This document shows positions 14,018-22,642 of a DNA stretch of 25,920 nucleotides, one piece after another. Source of the stretch: a virus; the IMG/VR virus record IMGVR_UViG_3300021389_000137, positions 1-25,920 of that record, one strand, 5' to 3'. Position 1 is the stretch's first letter, and the number at the start of each line of letters is the position of its first letter. The position numbers and the translations under genes are program-made. The notes under the pieces were generated by a model. It was not told where the DNA came from, ran no database searches, and saw only the letters and a list, made by a program, of their open reading frames with translations.

Positions 14018-17000
14018 TTACGCGGAAAGGGCACCCATACCCGGAGGTGGGGGACTTAGAGCACCAGGAGGCATCTGCATCCTCTGCTTCTCTTCCTCTT
14101 CTTCAGCCATAGCCTGGGCCAGCATAGCCATGACCGTAGCCATGACGATAGCAGCTGGGTGGTTGAAGAATTTGACCTTGTTGTTACCGGCGTTGTTGAA
14201 TTGTTGCCTGATAAGGGCAGCCGTCTTAGGCATAACCGCTTTCGCCAGCTTAGGGTTGATCAGGTAAACCAACACGGGATCAACAGCCAACTCGCGTACA
14301 CTCTGCATGTAGTTAGTGTAGTAGTCAGCCTGCTCCTCACGGTTGGCCATGCCTGTGTCTACCTCGGCTTGAGAGATTTGACCGGCATCAAATTGCTTCT
14401 GGTAATAACCCTTCCAATCCTTGAGATTGTCCGACAACTTACGAACTTCCCGTACCGCATGACGCTGCGAAGGATCTTTGGTTGTGTAAGTATCCACATT
14501 CAGCTGGAGATTATCTAGCTCGGCCATGATGTCGGCGTCACCCGTCTGTTCCAATAGGGGTCTCATAGCACTACCAGCAAAGGATCCCATGGGTGCCCGG
14601 TCACTTTCCCCGGTCAGGGGGTTGGTAAACAGGGTGTCTTCAACCTGAGAACCATTCAGATCTAAGGGGCTCAATGTCATCCCATGGGCAATCTCATGGA
14701 TCAAATCAGAGAGAGCTTGGATGTTACTTACGGAACCGCCGTCATCCAGCAAAGCTCCTGGGTTGAGACCAAAGACAGTGCCTTCTGCACCTTTTCCGCC
14801 TGTTTCAGGGCCCTTCCGATAGAACGAGGCAACCGCAGTGGGATCGCCAGATCCATATGCAGCAAGGCGCGAGGCATACATCTCACCTTGGCTGTCAAAT
14901 AGACGGACAGTGATGCCGAGGGTGTGTGCCAAGCTCAGAGCCTGGTCGATAGACTGGATCCCATTCTCTTCTGGGGTTCCACGTTTGCCAACCTGGAAGG
15001 TCGCTTTTACCTGGGGGACAAACTTCTTGACCGCTGCAAGAGCTACCCTTGCGAGAGTGCGCCCTTTGGAGGCCCCGCCATCACTGGACCTGGGTGTTCG
15101 TCCACCAGCTGGCCCAGGGGGGCTGAGGAGGGCGGGTTGGATGCTGTTGTCGGGTCCGCTAGAGGCATCAAGTTGCCGTCCATTGGGAACTGCTTGATCT
15201 TGCCGTAGTTGGCCATCAGCTGTTGGAACTTGGTTGCCATATTCAGTAGCCTTTTCTGCTAGGGCATCTAAGTTGACGCCATCTCTAGTGTACCATGGTG
15301 CGTTGCCGCTATTACTGACCGAGAACTTGGCCGGTACGACCTTATTCTTAGGCTTCTTGATCTCATCCAAGAACTCACGGAAAGCGGGTACAGTGAACTT
15401 GAACTCGCCGCGATCTGGTATGCTGTACTTAAACATTGGCTGGCCATTTTCAAGTCCATACTTTGCGCCATAAGCATAAGCACCGTATTCGCCTTCTTTT
15501 GCAGTTACGCCATCGAGAGGATTAGGGTCTCCCTGCGCCTTTGCTAAGATAGCATCGATAGTACCGTGGGACGCCTCCTGCTCAGATGACGCAACCCAGG
15601 TTTCCCAGTGGTAACGCCCGACAGATGCGGCGTCTGGACGCCCAATGTCCCCATATATCTTGGGTAGACGCTGAGACAGGGATTTCTCCATAGCCTCATA
15701 GATCATCAAACCTTTTGCGCCATTTGTCTGAGTGGCTAACCCAGATCCAGTTACTACTTTTGATTTACCATCTTTCGGGTCTTTTTCTTTGTAGCCATCA
15801 TAAAGGTTAATACCATCAAAGCGCCCATCATTGTACATCTGACGGATCTGAACCCTATCAAGAACCATGACATCATTGTACCCGGCAACTAACAGTGTGA
15901 AGGACACTACTTTATTGTCGATACCGACACCCTCACCTATCTTAGTGAACTCGCGGCGCACTTGGTTACCTGTAGTGTTAGGGTCTGACATTAAATCGTG
16001 GATATACTGAAGACGACTACGGTTATCCTCTGGGCTAACATCTTGAGACATCTTCATAAGAAAATCGACACCAAATGCATTTAGGTTGTGCATTGCACCG
16101 GCACCTGGTTGTCCAGACCCCTGTGGCGCAGTTTGAGCAGCCCATGCTTTATATTCAGGGAGACGTTCTTTTAGTGTCTTGTTGGCGGCAGCTTCAATCC
16201 ACTGATCAATACCTTCAAAACTATCCAGAAATAAACTTTCTTGGGTGTAAGGGCTAACCCCTCTGGAAAGAAATGACCAAAGAAACAAACGACCTGTGTC
16301 GGCTATGCCAATTTCATTGTTGATGTATGCCTGCCTGAACATTGCCGCATTTTCAAAACCATGATCCGCATCTGCAATTTGCCCTGGTGTCAGTTTACCT
16401 AAAAGCTCCTGAGCACCGCCATTATTGAGGTCATTGATAAAACCATTTGGTTGGACAGGGACATCTGAGCTCGCCAGGGCATCACCCTGGTAAGCAGACC
16501 AGGCTTCAGGTGATCCTGCGGGGTCGTCGTGCCTAGAAAGAACCTCCGTTAAACCTTCAATTTGCCTGCCAGCATTCGCGTTCTTGGTTGAAGCCAAGAT
16601 CACAGATTTACCATCCCTAGCAGGCGCTGTTGTGCGTAAGTGAGGCAAAAGCCCATGGTTTGTGTTGCGGGGGCCTTGCTGCTCTTCTGGTTTTATCTGT
16701 CCCTCCACTACTATGGTTTTAGGACCAAGTGCAGTAGGCTGGAGTATCTGGGGTGCCGTGATGTTGGGGGTGCGACTGTCGTCAGCTGCTGGTGCAGGTT
16801 TATCAACGTAGATACCCTCTTCAGGAATACTACGAGCATCGTCAGACATAGGTTGGTTGGGTATCTCAATACGGATCGCCGACTGGCCTGGTACTGTACT
16901 GACTTGCGCTGATGGGGCAGACATAGATCGTGCGATAGCATCTGACAGACCAATCACCCGGCTGGCTTTAAGTCCCGGAGCCAGCTCTAATTCATACACT

Positions 17001-19939
17001 GCGACAGCAGGGTCTGAGCTAGCGTTGGTAATCTCACCTTTGACGCCGTAATCATCCAACACGCTTTCCAATACGCGAGAATTGACCTCTAAATCAGCGT
17101 CAGAGATAGGTTGGCCTGGGTTACCAGTGCCCTGGGCTTGCTCTAGGACACTGGGTGCCGGTGCAGTCTCAGTATTGACGGCAGGTCCACCTTGTATTGC
17201 AGCTTGAGTGGCCTGGGCCTGCTTCAGCATCGACGGTTTGCGCTTCTGCTGGCGGCGAACCCGATCGACATAGGGCTTATAGAACTTGTCCACGTTCTCC
17301 TGGGAGACACCCTCATCAACGAGTAGCTGTTGGACCTCTTCCATGGCCTCGATTGGCATATTCTCAGTCTGGACAGCTTCAAGTGCCACATAGAGGGCCT
17401 GGGCCTCATCTTCGAGCATTGTAGGCGTCAGGTTCCCACCGGGGCGGTTCGTAGCCTGGCGGTTCTGGAGATCGAGTGTATCCAAGACCTGCTCTTGAAG
17501 TTTCAAGGCAGTGTCACGGTTAGCCTGGATGCCTGCCTGGTAGTTCTCGGACGTAGTTGTCTGATTGCCGTTAACCGTAGGCTGCGCTGGGGCAGTTGTG
17601 TCAACATTTGGTGCCGGAGACGCCTGGGCAGCAGGGGCTGCGTCCATCTTGGGCGCATTGCCCATCTGGATTGCCCGAGCTTGGGCCAGGGGCTGGTCTG
17701 GAAGGCTAGTACGCTGAACGCTACTTCCGCCGTCCATGAGACTGGCGTCCAGGTGGTTGTTCACCAGGTTGACCAACTGGGTTAGAGCCCGGATAGGCCG
17801 CTGCTCACCGTTAAGACCGGCCTGGGCATCATCGAGGACCTTGTTGACCGCCACATCATTGGGGTTCTTGCTGTCAGCTGGGTGCTTCAAGCGTAATTCA
17901 GAGACCACTGTTTGGATCTCTTCTGCGGGGATACCTGTGCCGACCGCGACAGTGCCCAATGGGCTGCCATCTGTGGCGTTGCCTGTCATGCCTGCAAGTG
18001 TACTGACGATGTTGGCGTCTTCTGCCTCCTGGGCTGCCCTGGCTGCTGCATCGTCAGCCTTAGCTTGCTCTGCCTGCTGTTTTTCGAGTTGAGCGGCGGC
18101 AATCAGAGATGGACCCTGGGGAGCATCTTGGCCAACGAGTTTCTCGAGCTTCGTTACAAAGCGGTTGACCTTGGAACGGCGACCCGTGGCTGCATCAAAG
18201 GCCCGACCGGCGGCAACAATGCCTGCGGACTTCAGTGGGCCAACAACAGATGCACCATAGATGCTACCAATTGTACTGAGACTGCGGTTGGGGTCGTAGT
18301 TACCTGAATTGTCAGTGAAGGGGTTTAGGAAGTCTGTGAATTGACTGACGCCGCCCTTGAGGCCGTCCTGGAAGAGATCTGTGAGGACATCCCCCTGGTC
18401 AAACAGCTGCTGTAGCTGCGCGGCTTCTTGTGTAGGGCCGAGGAGGCGGACGATAGCGTCAGCATTCTCTTTTGTGACCTTAGATTTGACTTTGTTTTTA
18501 CCCTGGCGGATTGCGGTCTGGGCTAGGGCGTAGGTTCCAAGGAGATCCTCGAGGGTAGCCACATTCTTTGGAGAAAGACGGGATTTGACTGCCGGGTCCT
18601 TGGCTATTGCCGAGATCTGGCCCGAGATCTTCTCATGTGCAGCCTCGAGTGTAGCTTTTGCTCCACCACCGGCGCGTACATCCTTGAGGTTGTTGCCTTG
18701 AGCTTCTGATATTTCGCGGAGGGTACGAGCCAGGTCAGCAGCTGCGCCACCATATGCGGGGTCACCTTCAATCTTGGACCGCCAAGGTGCTTGGCCAGCT
18801 ACCATGGCTTCTGGAACGGTAGATGCACCACCGGCGAGGCCTTCTGTGATGTTCTCTTTAAAGCTCTGTTCATCGCCTACAGCTGCGGTTGCTGCGCTTT
18901 CTCCAGCAGCCTCAGACGAACCTTGAGCAAGTGTCTGCCTGGCAAGGCTTTTCTTGAAGAACTCACGCGCAACGAGGCCCTGGCCTGCAAAGTCGGCTGC
19001 CGCAATTACAACACCACGGGTAACGCCTCGGGAGTTCGCCTCATCCATCAACTGTGGGTCGTTAAACATCTTCTTGGCGGCAGTCGGGTCCGAGAGGTCA
19101 ATGCCATTCTCTTCTAGGAAACTAGCAACTTCATTGCCGTACTCTCTGGCAAAACCACCAGATCCCATGACAAGGGCACCGGCTTTAGGTGATCTGGTCA
19201 ATAAAGAGGTTGTCAGGCCTGCCGCAATTTGAGCGCCGCTTTCAGCTACTGTCTCACCTATAAACTCTACGAAACCTACAGGGTCATTTGTTACTGTACT
19301 AAGCCAACCTTTCCAGGTGTCTGGGGCCTTGGCTAATTCTTCGGCATATATACCACCCCTAACACCCCTTGGGATTGCTGCGGCTTTGTCTTGTAAATCA
19401 CCGGCGTATTGGGCGTTAGTTTTGATGCGCTCCCATTGGGCGTCTATCTCGTCCTGTGGATTTGACCGGAGATTAGTGGCATTTTCAATGCGCTTATCTA
19501 AGGTCTGGAGGTAATCAACCTTTTCTCCTGGTTTGAGATTGTACCTGTCCTGTAGTGCATCAACACTGCGGCGACCCTCTAGGGTGTTTACGTCCAGGTT
19601 GACGCTTCTACCCGCCATGGCCTCTAAGGGCACACGGGTTTTCATCAGCTCATCGTAAGCAAGGGCGTTGACACCACCTGGCTGCTGTAGCTGGTAAGCG
19701 TCTTGGAATTTCTGGATGTCAGCCACGGCTAAGGCCGTTGGTATGCCTGCATACGTCTGGATAGCGCCACGCTTCAAAGCACGACCAATAGATACACCTT
19801 CTGGGTTAACCTCGGGTTCAGAGGCTGCGGGAGCCTGGCCACGCTCTTGTTGAGCCAGGTATGCAATAGCGCCTTCTGCGGTGGCACCTTGCACGGTTAC
19901 GGTTCGCCCGTCAGGCGTTTTTATCTTAAATTCAGGCAT
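14018..19939 (-). CDS. Giant internal/ejection protein with zincin-like HEIAH motif, 1973 aa
   Basis: The largest gene here, placed after two smaller ejection-type genes. Residues 1-31 form a small strand-rich domain (MPEFKIKTPDGRTVTVQGAT) common at the start of giant phage virion proteins. About residues 210-390 contain Gly/Ala-rich hydrophobic stretches (ESGAQIAAGLTTSLLTR, GALVMGSGGFAREYGNE) that could interact with membranes. About residues 650-1080 are Pro/Ala/Gln-rich linkers. About 1100-1575 is a folded domain (FLWSFLSRGVSP, SFTLLVAGYNDVMVLDRVQI) like those of polyvalent phage proteins. HEIAH at 1748-1752 is a zinc metallopeptidase signature. A C-terminal hydrophobic helix (about 1926-1946) is followed by an acidic run and a Pro-rich tail. 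It is probably packed in the head and injected with DNA. The third zinc ligand is uncertain. Confidence 0.8.
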   Translation of the reverse strand: MPEFKIKTPDGRTVTVQGATAEGAIAYLAQQERGQAPAASEPEVNPEGVSIGRALKRGAIQTYAGIPTALAVADIQKFQDAYQLQQPGGVNALAYDELMKTRVPLEAMAGRSVNLDVNTLEGRRSVDALQDRYNLKPGEKVDYLQTLDKRIENATNLRSNPQDEIDAQWERIKTNAQYAGDLQDKAAAIPRGVRGGIYAEELAKAPDTWKGWLSTVTNDPVGFVEFIGETVAESGAQIAAGLTTSLLTRSPKAGALVMGSGGFAREYGNEVASFLEENGIDLSDPTAAKKMFNDPQLMDEANSRGVTRGVVIAAADFAGQGLVAREFFKKSLARQTLAQGSSEAAGESAATAAVGDEQSFKENITEGLAGGASTVPEAMVAGQAPWRSKIEGDPAYGGAAADLARTLREISEAQGNNLKDVRAGGGAKATLEAAHEKISGQISAIAKDPAVKSRLSPKNVATLEDLLGTYALAQTAIRQGKNKVKSKVTKENADAIVRLLGPTQEAAQLQQLFDQGDVLTDLFQDGLKGGVSQFTDFLNPFTDNSGNYDPNRSLSTIGSIYGASVVGPLKSAGIVAAGRAFDAATGRRSKVNRFVTKLEKLVGQDAPQGPSLIAAAQLEKQQAEQAKADDAAARAAQEAEDANIVSTLAGMTGNATDGSPLGTVAVGTGIPAEEIQTVVSELRLKHPADSKNPNDVAVNKVLDDAQAGLNGEQRPIRALTQLVNLVNNHLDASLMDGGSSVQRTSLPDQPLAQARAIQMGNAPKMDAAPAAQASPAPNVDTTAPAQPTVNGNQTTTSENYQAGIQANRDTALKLQEQVLDTLDLQNRQATNRPGGNLTPTMLEDEAQALYVALEAVQTENMPIEAMEEVQQLLVDEGVSQENVDKFYKPYVDRVRRQQKRKPSMLKQAQATQAAIQGGPAVNTETAPAPSVLEQAQGTGNPGQPISDADLEVNSRVLESVLDDYGVKGEITNASSDPAVAVYELELAPGLKASRVIGLSDAIARSMSAPSAQVSTVPGQSAIRIEIPNQPMSDDARSIPEEGIYVDKPAPAADDSRTPNITAPQILQPTALGPKTIVVEGQIKPEEQQGPRNTNHGLLPHLRTTAPARDGKSVILASTKNANAGRQIEGLTEVLSRHDDPAGSPEAWSAYQGDALASSDVPVQPNGFINDLNNGGAQELLGKLTPGQIADADHGFENAAMFRQAYINNEIGIADTGRLFLWSFLSRGVSPYTQESLFLDSFEGIDQWIEAAANKTLKERLPEYKAWAAQTAPQGSGQPGAGAMHNLNAFGVDFLMKMSQDVSPEDNRSRLQYIHDLMSDPNTTGNQVRREFTKIGEGVGIDNKVVSFTLLVAGYNDVMVLDRVQIRQMYNDGRFDGINLYDGYKEKDPKDGKSKVVTGSGLATQTNGAKGLMIYEAMEKSLSQRLPKIYGDIGRPDAASVGRYHWETWVASSEQEASHGTIDAILAKAQGDPNPLDGVTAKEGEYGAYAYGAKYGLENGQPMFKYSIPDRGEFKFTVPAFREFLDEIKKPKNKVVPAKFSVSNSGNAPWYTRDGVNLDALAEKATEYGNQVPTADGQLRQDQAVPNGRQLDASSGPDNSIQPALLSPPGPAGGRTPRSSDGGASKGRTLARVALAAVKKFVPQVKATFQVGKRGTPEENGIQSIDQALSLAHTLGITVRLFDSQGEMYASRLAAYGSGDPTAVASFYRKGPETGGKGAEGTVFGLNPGALLDDGGSVSNIQALSDLIHEIAHGMTLSPLDLNGSQVEDTLFTNPLTGESDRAPMGSFAGSAMRPLLEQTGDADIMAELDNLQLNVDTYTTKDPSQRHAVREVRKLSDNLKDWKGYYQKQFDAGQISQAEVDTGMANREEQADYYTNYMQSVRELAVDPVLVYLINPKLAKAVMPKTAALIRQQFNNAGNNKVKFFNHPAAIVMATVMAMLAQAMAEEEEEKQRMQMPPGALSPPPPGMGALSA

Positions 19940-19949
19940 ATGTGGTGTC

Positions 19950-20810
19950 CTATTCGGTAACTATTGAATAACCTGAGGTATCGGGGGCATTGGGGGCATT
20001 GAGAGATTGGCCGCCAGCAATAAACTGACCACTAGTGGACCCGTCTGAGTAGGTGCCCACGGCAGTACCACCAGCCAGGCGGTTGTTCATAACACGCAGA
20101 GCCTCAGCATAATCTCTGACCCAGACCTCCCAGATAGCCTCACCGTCAGTCCAGTTGGGCTGCGCAGAACCAAAGATTGCCATCTCACGATCGGACACGG
20201 CACCTTTAGTTTGAGCAATGTAGGACAACTGGTCGTCTACTTTGAGCTTGGCGATCTTCAAGCGTACGTTTTCACGTTGGTTTCCCGTGATCTGGTCCCA
20301 TTTGCGGAACATATAACCTAAGCCAACGACACCATCATGGTCCTTGAAGCCCTGGAGAACTTGCATGGCATTGTTGTATTTTGCGGAGGCAACAGCTGCT
20401 TCAAAGCCTGCGTCTTTATTTGGCTTATTGGCTTTCGCTGCAATGGCTGCGGCCCGTGCCTGCTCCACTCGGCGGCTTTCCTCGATGGCAAAGGCTTGTT
20501 GTTCGGCCTGGCGGTTGTAATCTTGGATGTTCCCGTATTCCTGGCCCATTGCTGCCATCCAGTTACCGCCAGCCCCTGAAGGATCTGAGGCTGATTGGAG
20601 GCCTGCGGCACCTATACGCATTAAGCCTTCGGATCTCATGTCTATCTGACCAGAAGGGACCTTCGATGAACCTCGGGCATTACCAGACAGAGCTGGAGGC
20701 TTTGGGTTTGGCTGCTTTGGGTCTACTAAGGCTGGCTGACCCTGGGGATACTGCATCCCGTTGACTTGACCCATGGTGAGTGCGGGGCGTCCATAAGTAT
20801 ATGCATTCAT
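19950..20810 (-). CDS. Probable internal virion (ejection) protein, 286 aa
   Basis: I choose the ATG at 20810, whose last base overlaps the upstream stop (ATGA). A TTG extension to 20843 is rejected. The protein starts MNAYTYGRPALTMGQ, has a Pro/Gln/Gly-rich N-terminal linker, a long helix (YNRQAEQQAFAIEESRRVEQ) and a Lys/Ala-rich helical core (LKIAKLKVDDQLSYIAQTKG). A folded part follows with WTDGEAIWEVWVRDYAEALR, and then a flexible Gly/Ser tail. The gene sits between another ejection-type gene and the giant protein, matching the three-protein ejection sets of podoviruses such as P22 gp7/gp20/gp16 or T7 gp14-16. No sequence-level match is claimed; the role is inferred from order and composition. 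Confidence 0.6.
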   Translation of the reverse strand: MNAYTYGRPALTMGQVNGMQYPQGQPALVDPKQPNPKPPALSGNARGSSKVPSGQIDMRSEGLMRIGAAGLQSASDPSGAGGNWMAAMGQEYGNIQDYNRQAEQQAFAIEESRRVEQARAAAIAAKANKPNKDAGFEAAVASAKYNNAMQVLQGFKDHDGVVGLGYMFRKWDQITGNQRENVRLKIAKLKVDDQLSYIAQTKGAVSDREMAIFGSAQPNWTDGEAIWEVWVRDYAEALRVMNNRLAGGTAVGTYSDGSTSGQFIAGGQSLNAPNAPDTSGYSIVTE

Positions 20811-21841
20811 GATCCGAACCATCCTCCAATCTTCTGACCCCAAGTTGTATCTTCACCTTTATTGACCTTGCTGTTTGCAAATCCATAGCCCTGGATGCCC
20901 CCGGTAATTGCTGAACCTAATGGGTCAGAATAGTTGCCGGCAAACTGATTAGAGGTCTGAGGACCATTCTGGGTGAGCATCCCGTTCTTGTAGTCCGCGT
21001 AAACATTTGAAGCGAAGTCTCGGTTGCCCTCAAAGCGCACACGTTCATCATTCATTCGAGCCTGATCATAACCTTGGAGAGCACCACCGGCACCCATGCC
21101 CATTTGGTAACCTGTGTTGGCCGTGTTCATACCTGAGTTGTAGGCATTCTCGATCGAGTTATTGGCTGCACCAGCGTTCACCAATGCGTTACCTTGATCG
21201 GCAAATGCTTGGCGCTGTTCACCCAGAGACTGAGTGCGGAGACCATCAAGGACTTGGGACGACACATCAGCACGGCGGTCATCGTAGGCCCGGTTGGCTA
21301 CTGCTTCGGCTACACCGGCGCGGCTAGAGTTCATGTTGTTTGTGCCGCTTGCTGCTAGGTCGATGCCTGTCAGCGTGTTCTCTTGCAGATTGCGGCGATC
21401 GTCACGCATTGCAGCGTTGACCAGGGGGTTCATGTTGTCCATGGCATACTGGTTTGCAGTGTCCATGCGTCCCTGTGCAGACACGCCATTAGCCATACCC
21501 TGGTACTGGTCGTACAAACCACGGGCGTTTGTACCAAATCCTGCATTAGCACCAGCCATGTTGAAACCACGGTTCATGATGCCCATTGAGGCATCCCCGT
21601 AACCTGTGGCTGCGCCGGTCTGGTAACCATTGGGGCCAGCATAGGTGGGTCCACTGTAGAAACCTGCGGCTAACCGGGCATCGTTGGCAGCTTGGCCGCC
21701 TTCTAATGCTTTGTCTGTGTATGGTTTGTATTGGTTGAAGCCAGCCATGTTCTGGCGGTTTGCTTCGTCTGCGGCGTTACTCTTTTTGTTTGCGCTGTAG
21801 AGACCTACACCGACGGATGCGATTGTTGCGATCCATGCCAT
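20807..21841 (-). CDS. Probable DNA ejection protein with N-terminal hydrophobic helix, 344 aa
   Basis: The ATG at 21841 has AGAGGA eight bases upstream; a GTG start at 21859 is less good. Residues 1-18 form a hydrophobic helix (MAWIATIASVGVGLYSA), followed by Lys and Asn residues and then QYKPYTDKALEGG, a layout known from podovirus internal proteins that leave the particle first and insert in the host envelope. The rest is rich in Ala, Asn, Gly and Met with many NxxNxxxA patterns and few large hydrophobics. It ends WGQKIGGWFGS. Its stop overlaps the next start (ATGA), so the two proteins are probably made in matched amounts. Confidence 0.7.
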   Translation of the reverse strand: MAWIATIASVGVGLYSANKKSNAADEANRQNMAGFNQYKPYTDKALEGGQAANDARLAAGFYSGPTYAGPNGYQTGAATGYGDASMGIMNRGFNMAGANAGFGTNARGLYDQYQGMANGVSAQGRMDTANQYAMDNMNPLVNAAMRDDRRNLQENTLTGIDLAASGTNNMNSSRAGVAEAVANRAYDDRRADVSSQVLDGLRTQSLGEQRQAFADQGNALVNAGAANNSIENAYNSGMNTANTGYQMGMGAGGALQGYDQARMNDERVRFEGNRDFASNVYADYKNGMLTQNGPQTSNQFAGNYSDPLGSAITGGIQGYGFANSKVNKGEDTTWGQKIGGWFGS

Positions 21842-21845
21842 ATTA

Positions 21846-22361
21846 TTATTCCTCTTCACTCATCAGTGTGTGGGTTTGCATAAAGTCCTCGAGGCCAGAC
21901 AGATCTGGTTCCTCCAAACCCATTGCTGAGTAAGTTGGGCTTATGACCTCTTCTTCTATGTCTGAGAGATCTTCTTCTTGGTTGTGCTTTGTTAGATGCA
22001 CGGTCGTTAGGATTGCATCCTCGAGGACGTGAAAGGCCCTCTTGGATCCCGCCGGTGAGACAAAGGTCACAGGTGCAACCAGGTCCTGTTTGCCACCATT
22101 CTCAGAAACAACCAGGACGCGGCCTTGCATCAGGAAAGTCAGGTGAGGCAGCTTGTGTAGCTTACCTACGCAGACCGTACCTTCAGGCATAAACAGCTGA
22201 CGTGCATACTGGGCACAGCCATATTCGTCGCTCACAGGGGTAAAGTAATGCTCAACAGTAGCGTCCAGCTGTCTGTCTTGAATGTCTCCACGCTCAATAC
22301 CAAGGTCGAGAATATACTGAAGAGAGGAGATGTCAGATCGTATGCTAAGGTCATGCTTCAT
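21846..22361 (-). CDS. Cupin-like phage protein, 171 aa
   Basis: The ATG at 22361 overlaps the upstream stop (ATGA). A TTG extension to 22373 is rejected. The core (about residues 60-125) resembles the two cupin motifs: GTVCVGKLHKLPHLTFLMQG for the first, and PVTFVSPAGSKRAFHVLEDA for the second, with histidines at matching places. Cupins are small beta barrels that can bind a metal or a sugar. Here the barrel is followed by an acidic C-terminal tail (EEDLSDIEEE, EEPDLSGLEDF). Cupin-like genes occur in structural regions of several podoviruses, without a proven role. It sits between the nozzle and ejection genes. Whether the histidines hold a metal is unknown. Confidence 0.65.
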   Translation of the reverse strand: MKHDLSIRSDISSLQYILDLGIERGDIQDRQLDATVEHYFTPVSDEYGCAQYARQLFMPEGTVCVGKLHKLPHLTFLMQGRVLVVSENGGKQDLVAPVTFVSPAGSKRAFHVLEDAILTTVHLTKHNQEEDLSDIEEEVISPTYSAMGLEEPDLSGLEDFMQTHTLMSEEE

Positions 22362-22639
22362 ACTGCCACCCAAGCTGTGCCATTGTAGACAACAAGACCC
22401 TCGGATCCGTCACCTTTAGGGTCCCAGGGAGATACAGCATAGCGAACCATGCCCTTCCTGGAGTTATCAGGTTGCCGGTCGGTAGCTTGGATTGACGCAT
22501 CCGCGAGAGACTGGATGACAGCCTCGATTTCGCGGTATTCCTCCTGGACGTAGTTGCCCAGGTTCTCTTTTGCCAACAAAGGTATCTGCCGCCGGACATA
22601 GCGGTTGACCAGGAGATTAAGTTTATCTGATAGAGACAT
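22358..22639 (-). CDS. Small tail-region protein, 93 aa, function unknown
   Basis: A very strong ribosome site (GGAGGT, 5 nt before the ATG) sits inside the last codons of the nozzle gene. The first 60 residues are helical and charged (KLNLLVNRYVRRQIPLLAK, YVQEEYREIEAVIQSLAD). The last 30 (MVRYAVSPWDPKGDGSEGLV, ending YNGTAWVAV) resemble a short beta module often found at the C-terminus of small podovirus tail-region proteins, with the pattern MRYxxxxxWDPxxGxGxYxYNGxxW. A minor tail component is likely. The helical-then-beta layout would suit a trimeric attachment piece, which is inference. Confidence 0.6.
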   Translation of the reverse strand: MSLSDKLNLLVNRYVRRQIPLLAKENLGNYVQEEYREIEAVIQSLADASIQATDRQPDNSRKGMVRYAVSPWDPKGDGSEGLVVYNGTAWVAV

Positions 22640-22642
22640 AAA

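Noticed and set aside
13972-14034. GTG-initiated extension of the 114-residue gene
   Set aside because: It would translate through the terminator hairpin and lacks a ribosome site, whereas the ATG at 13971 has GGAGAG just upstream.
20811-20843. TTG-initiated extension of the 286-residue ejection protein
   Set aside because: A weak start codon; the ATG at 20810 overlaps the preceding stop as ATGA, the common pattern in this window.
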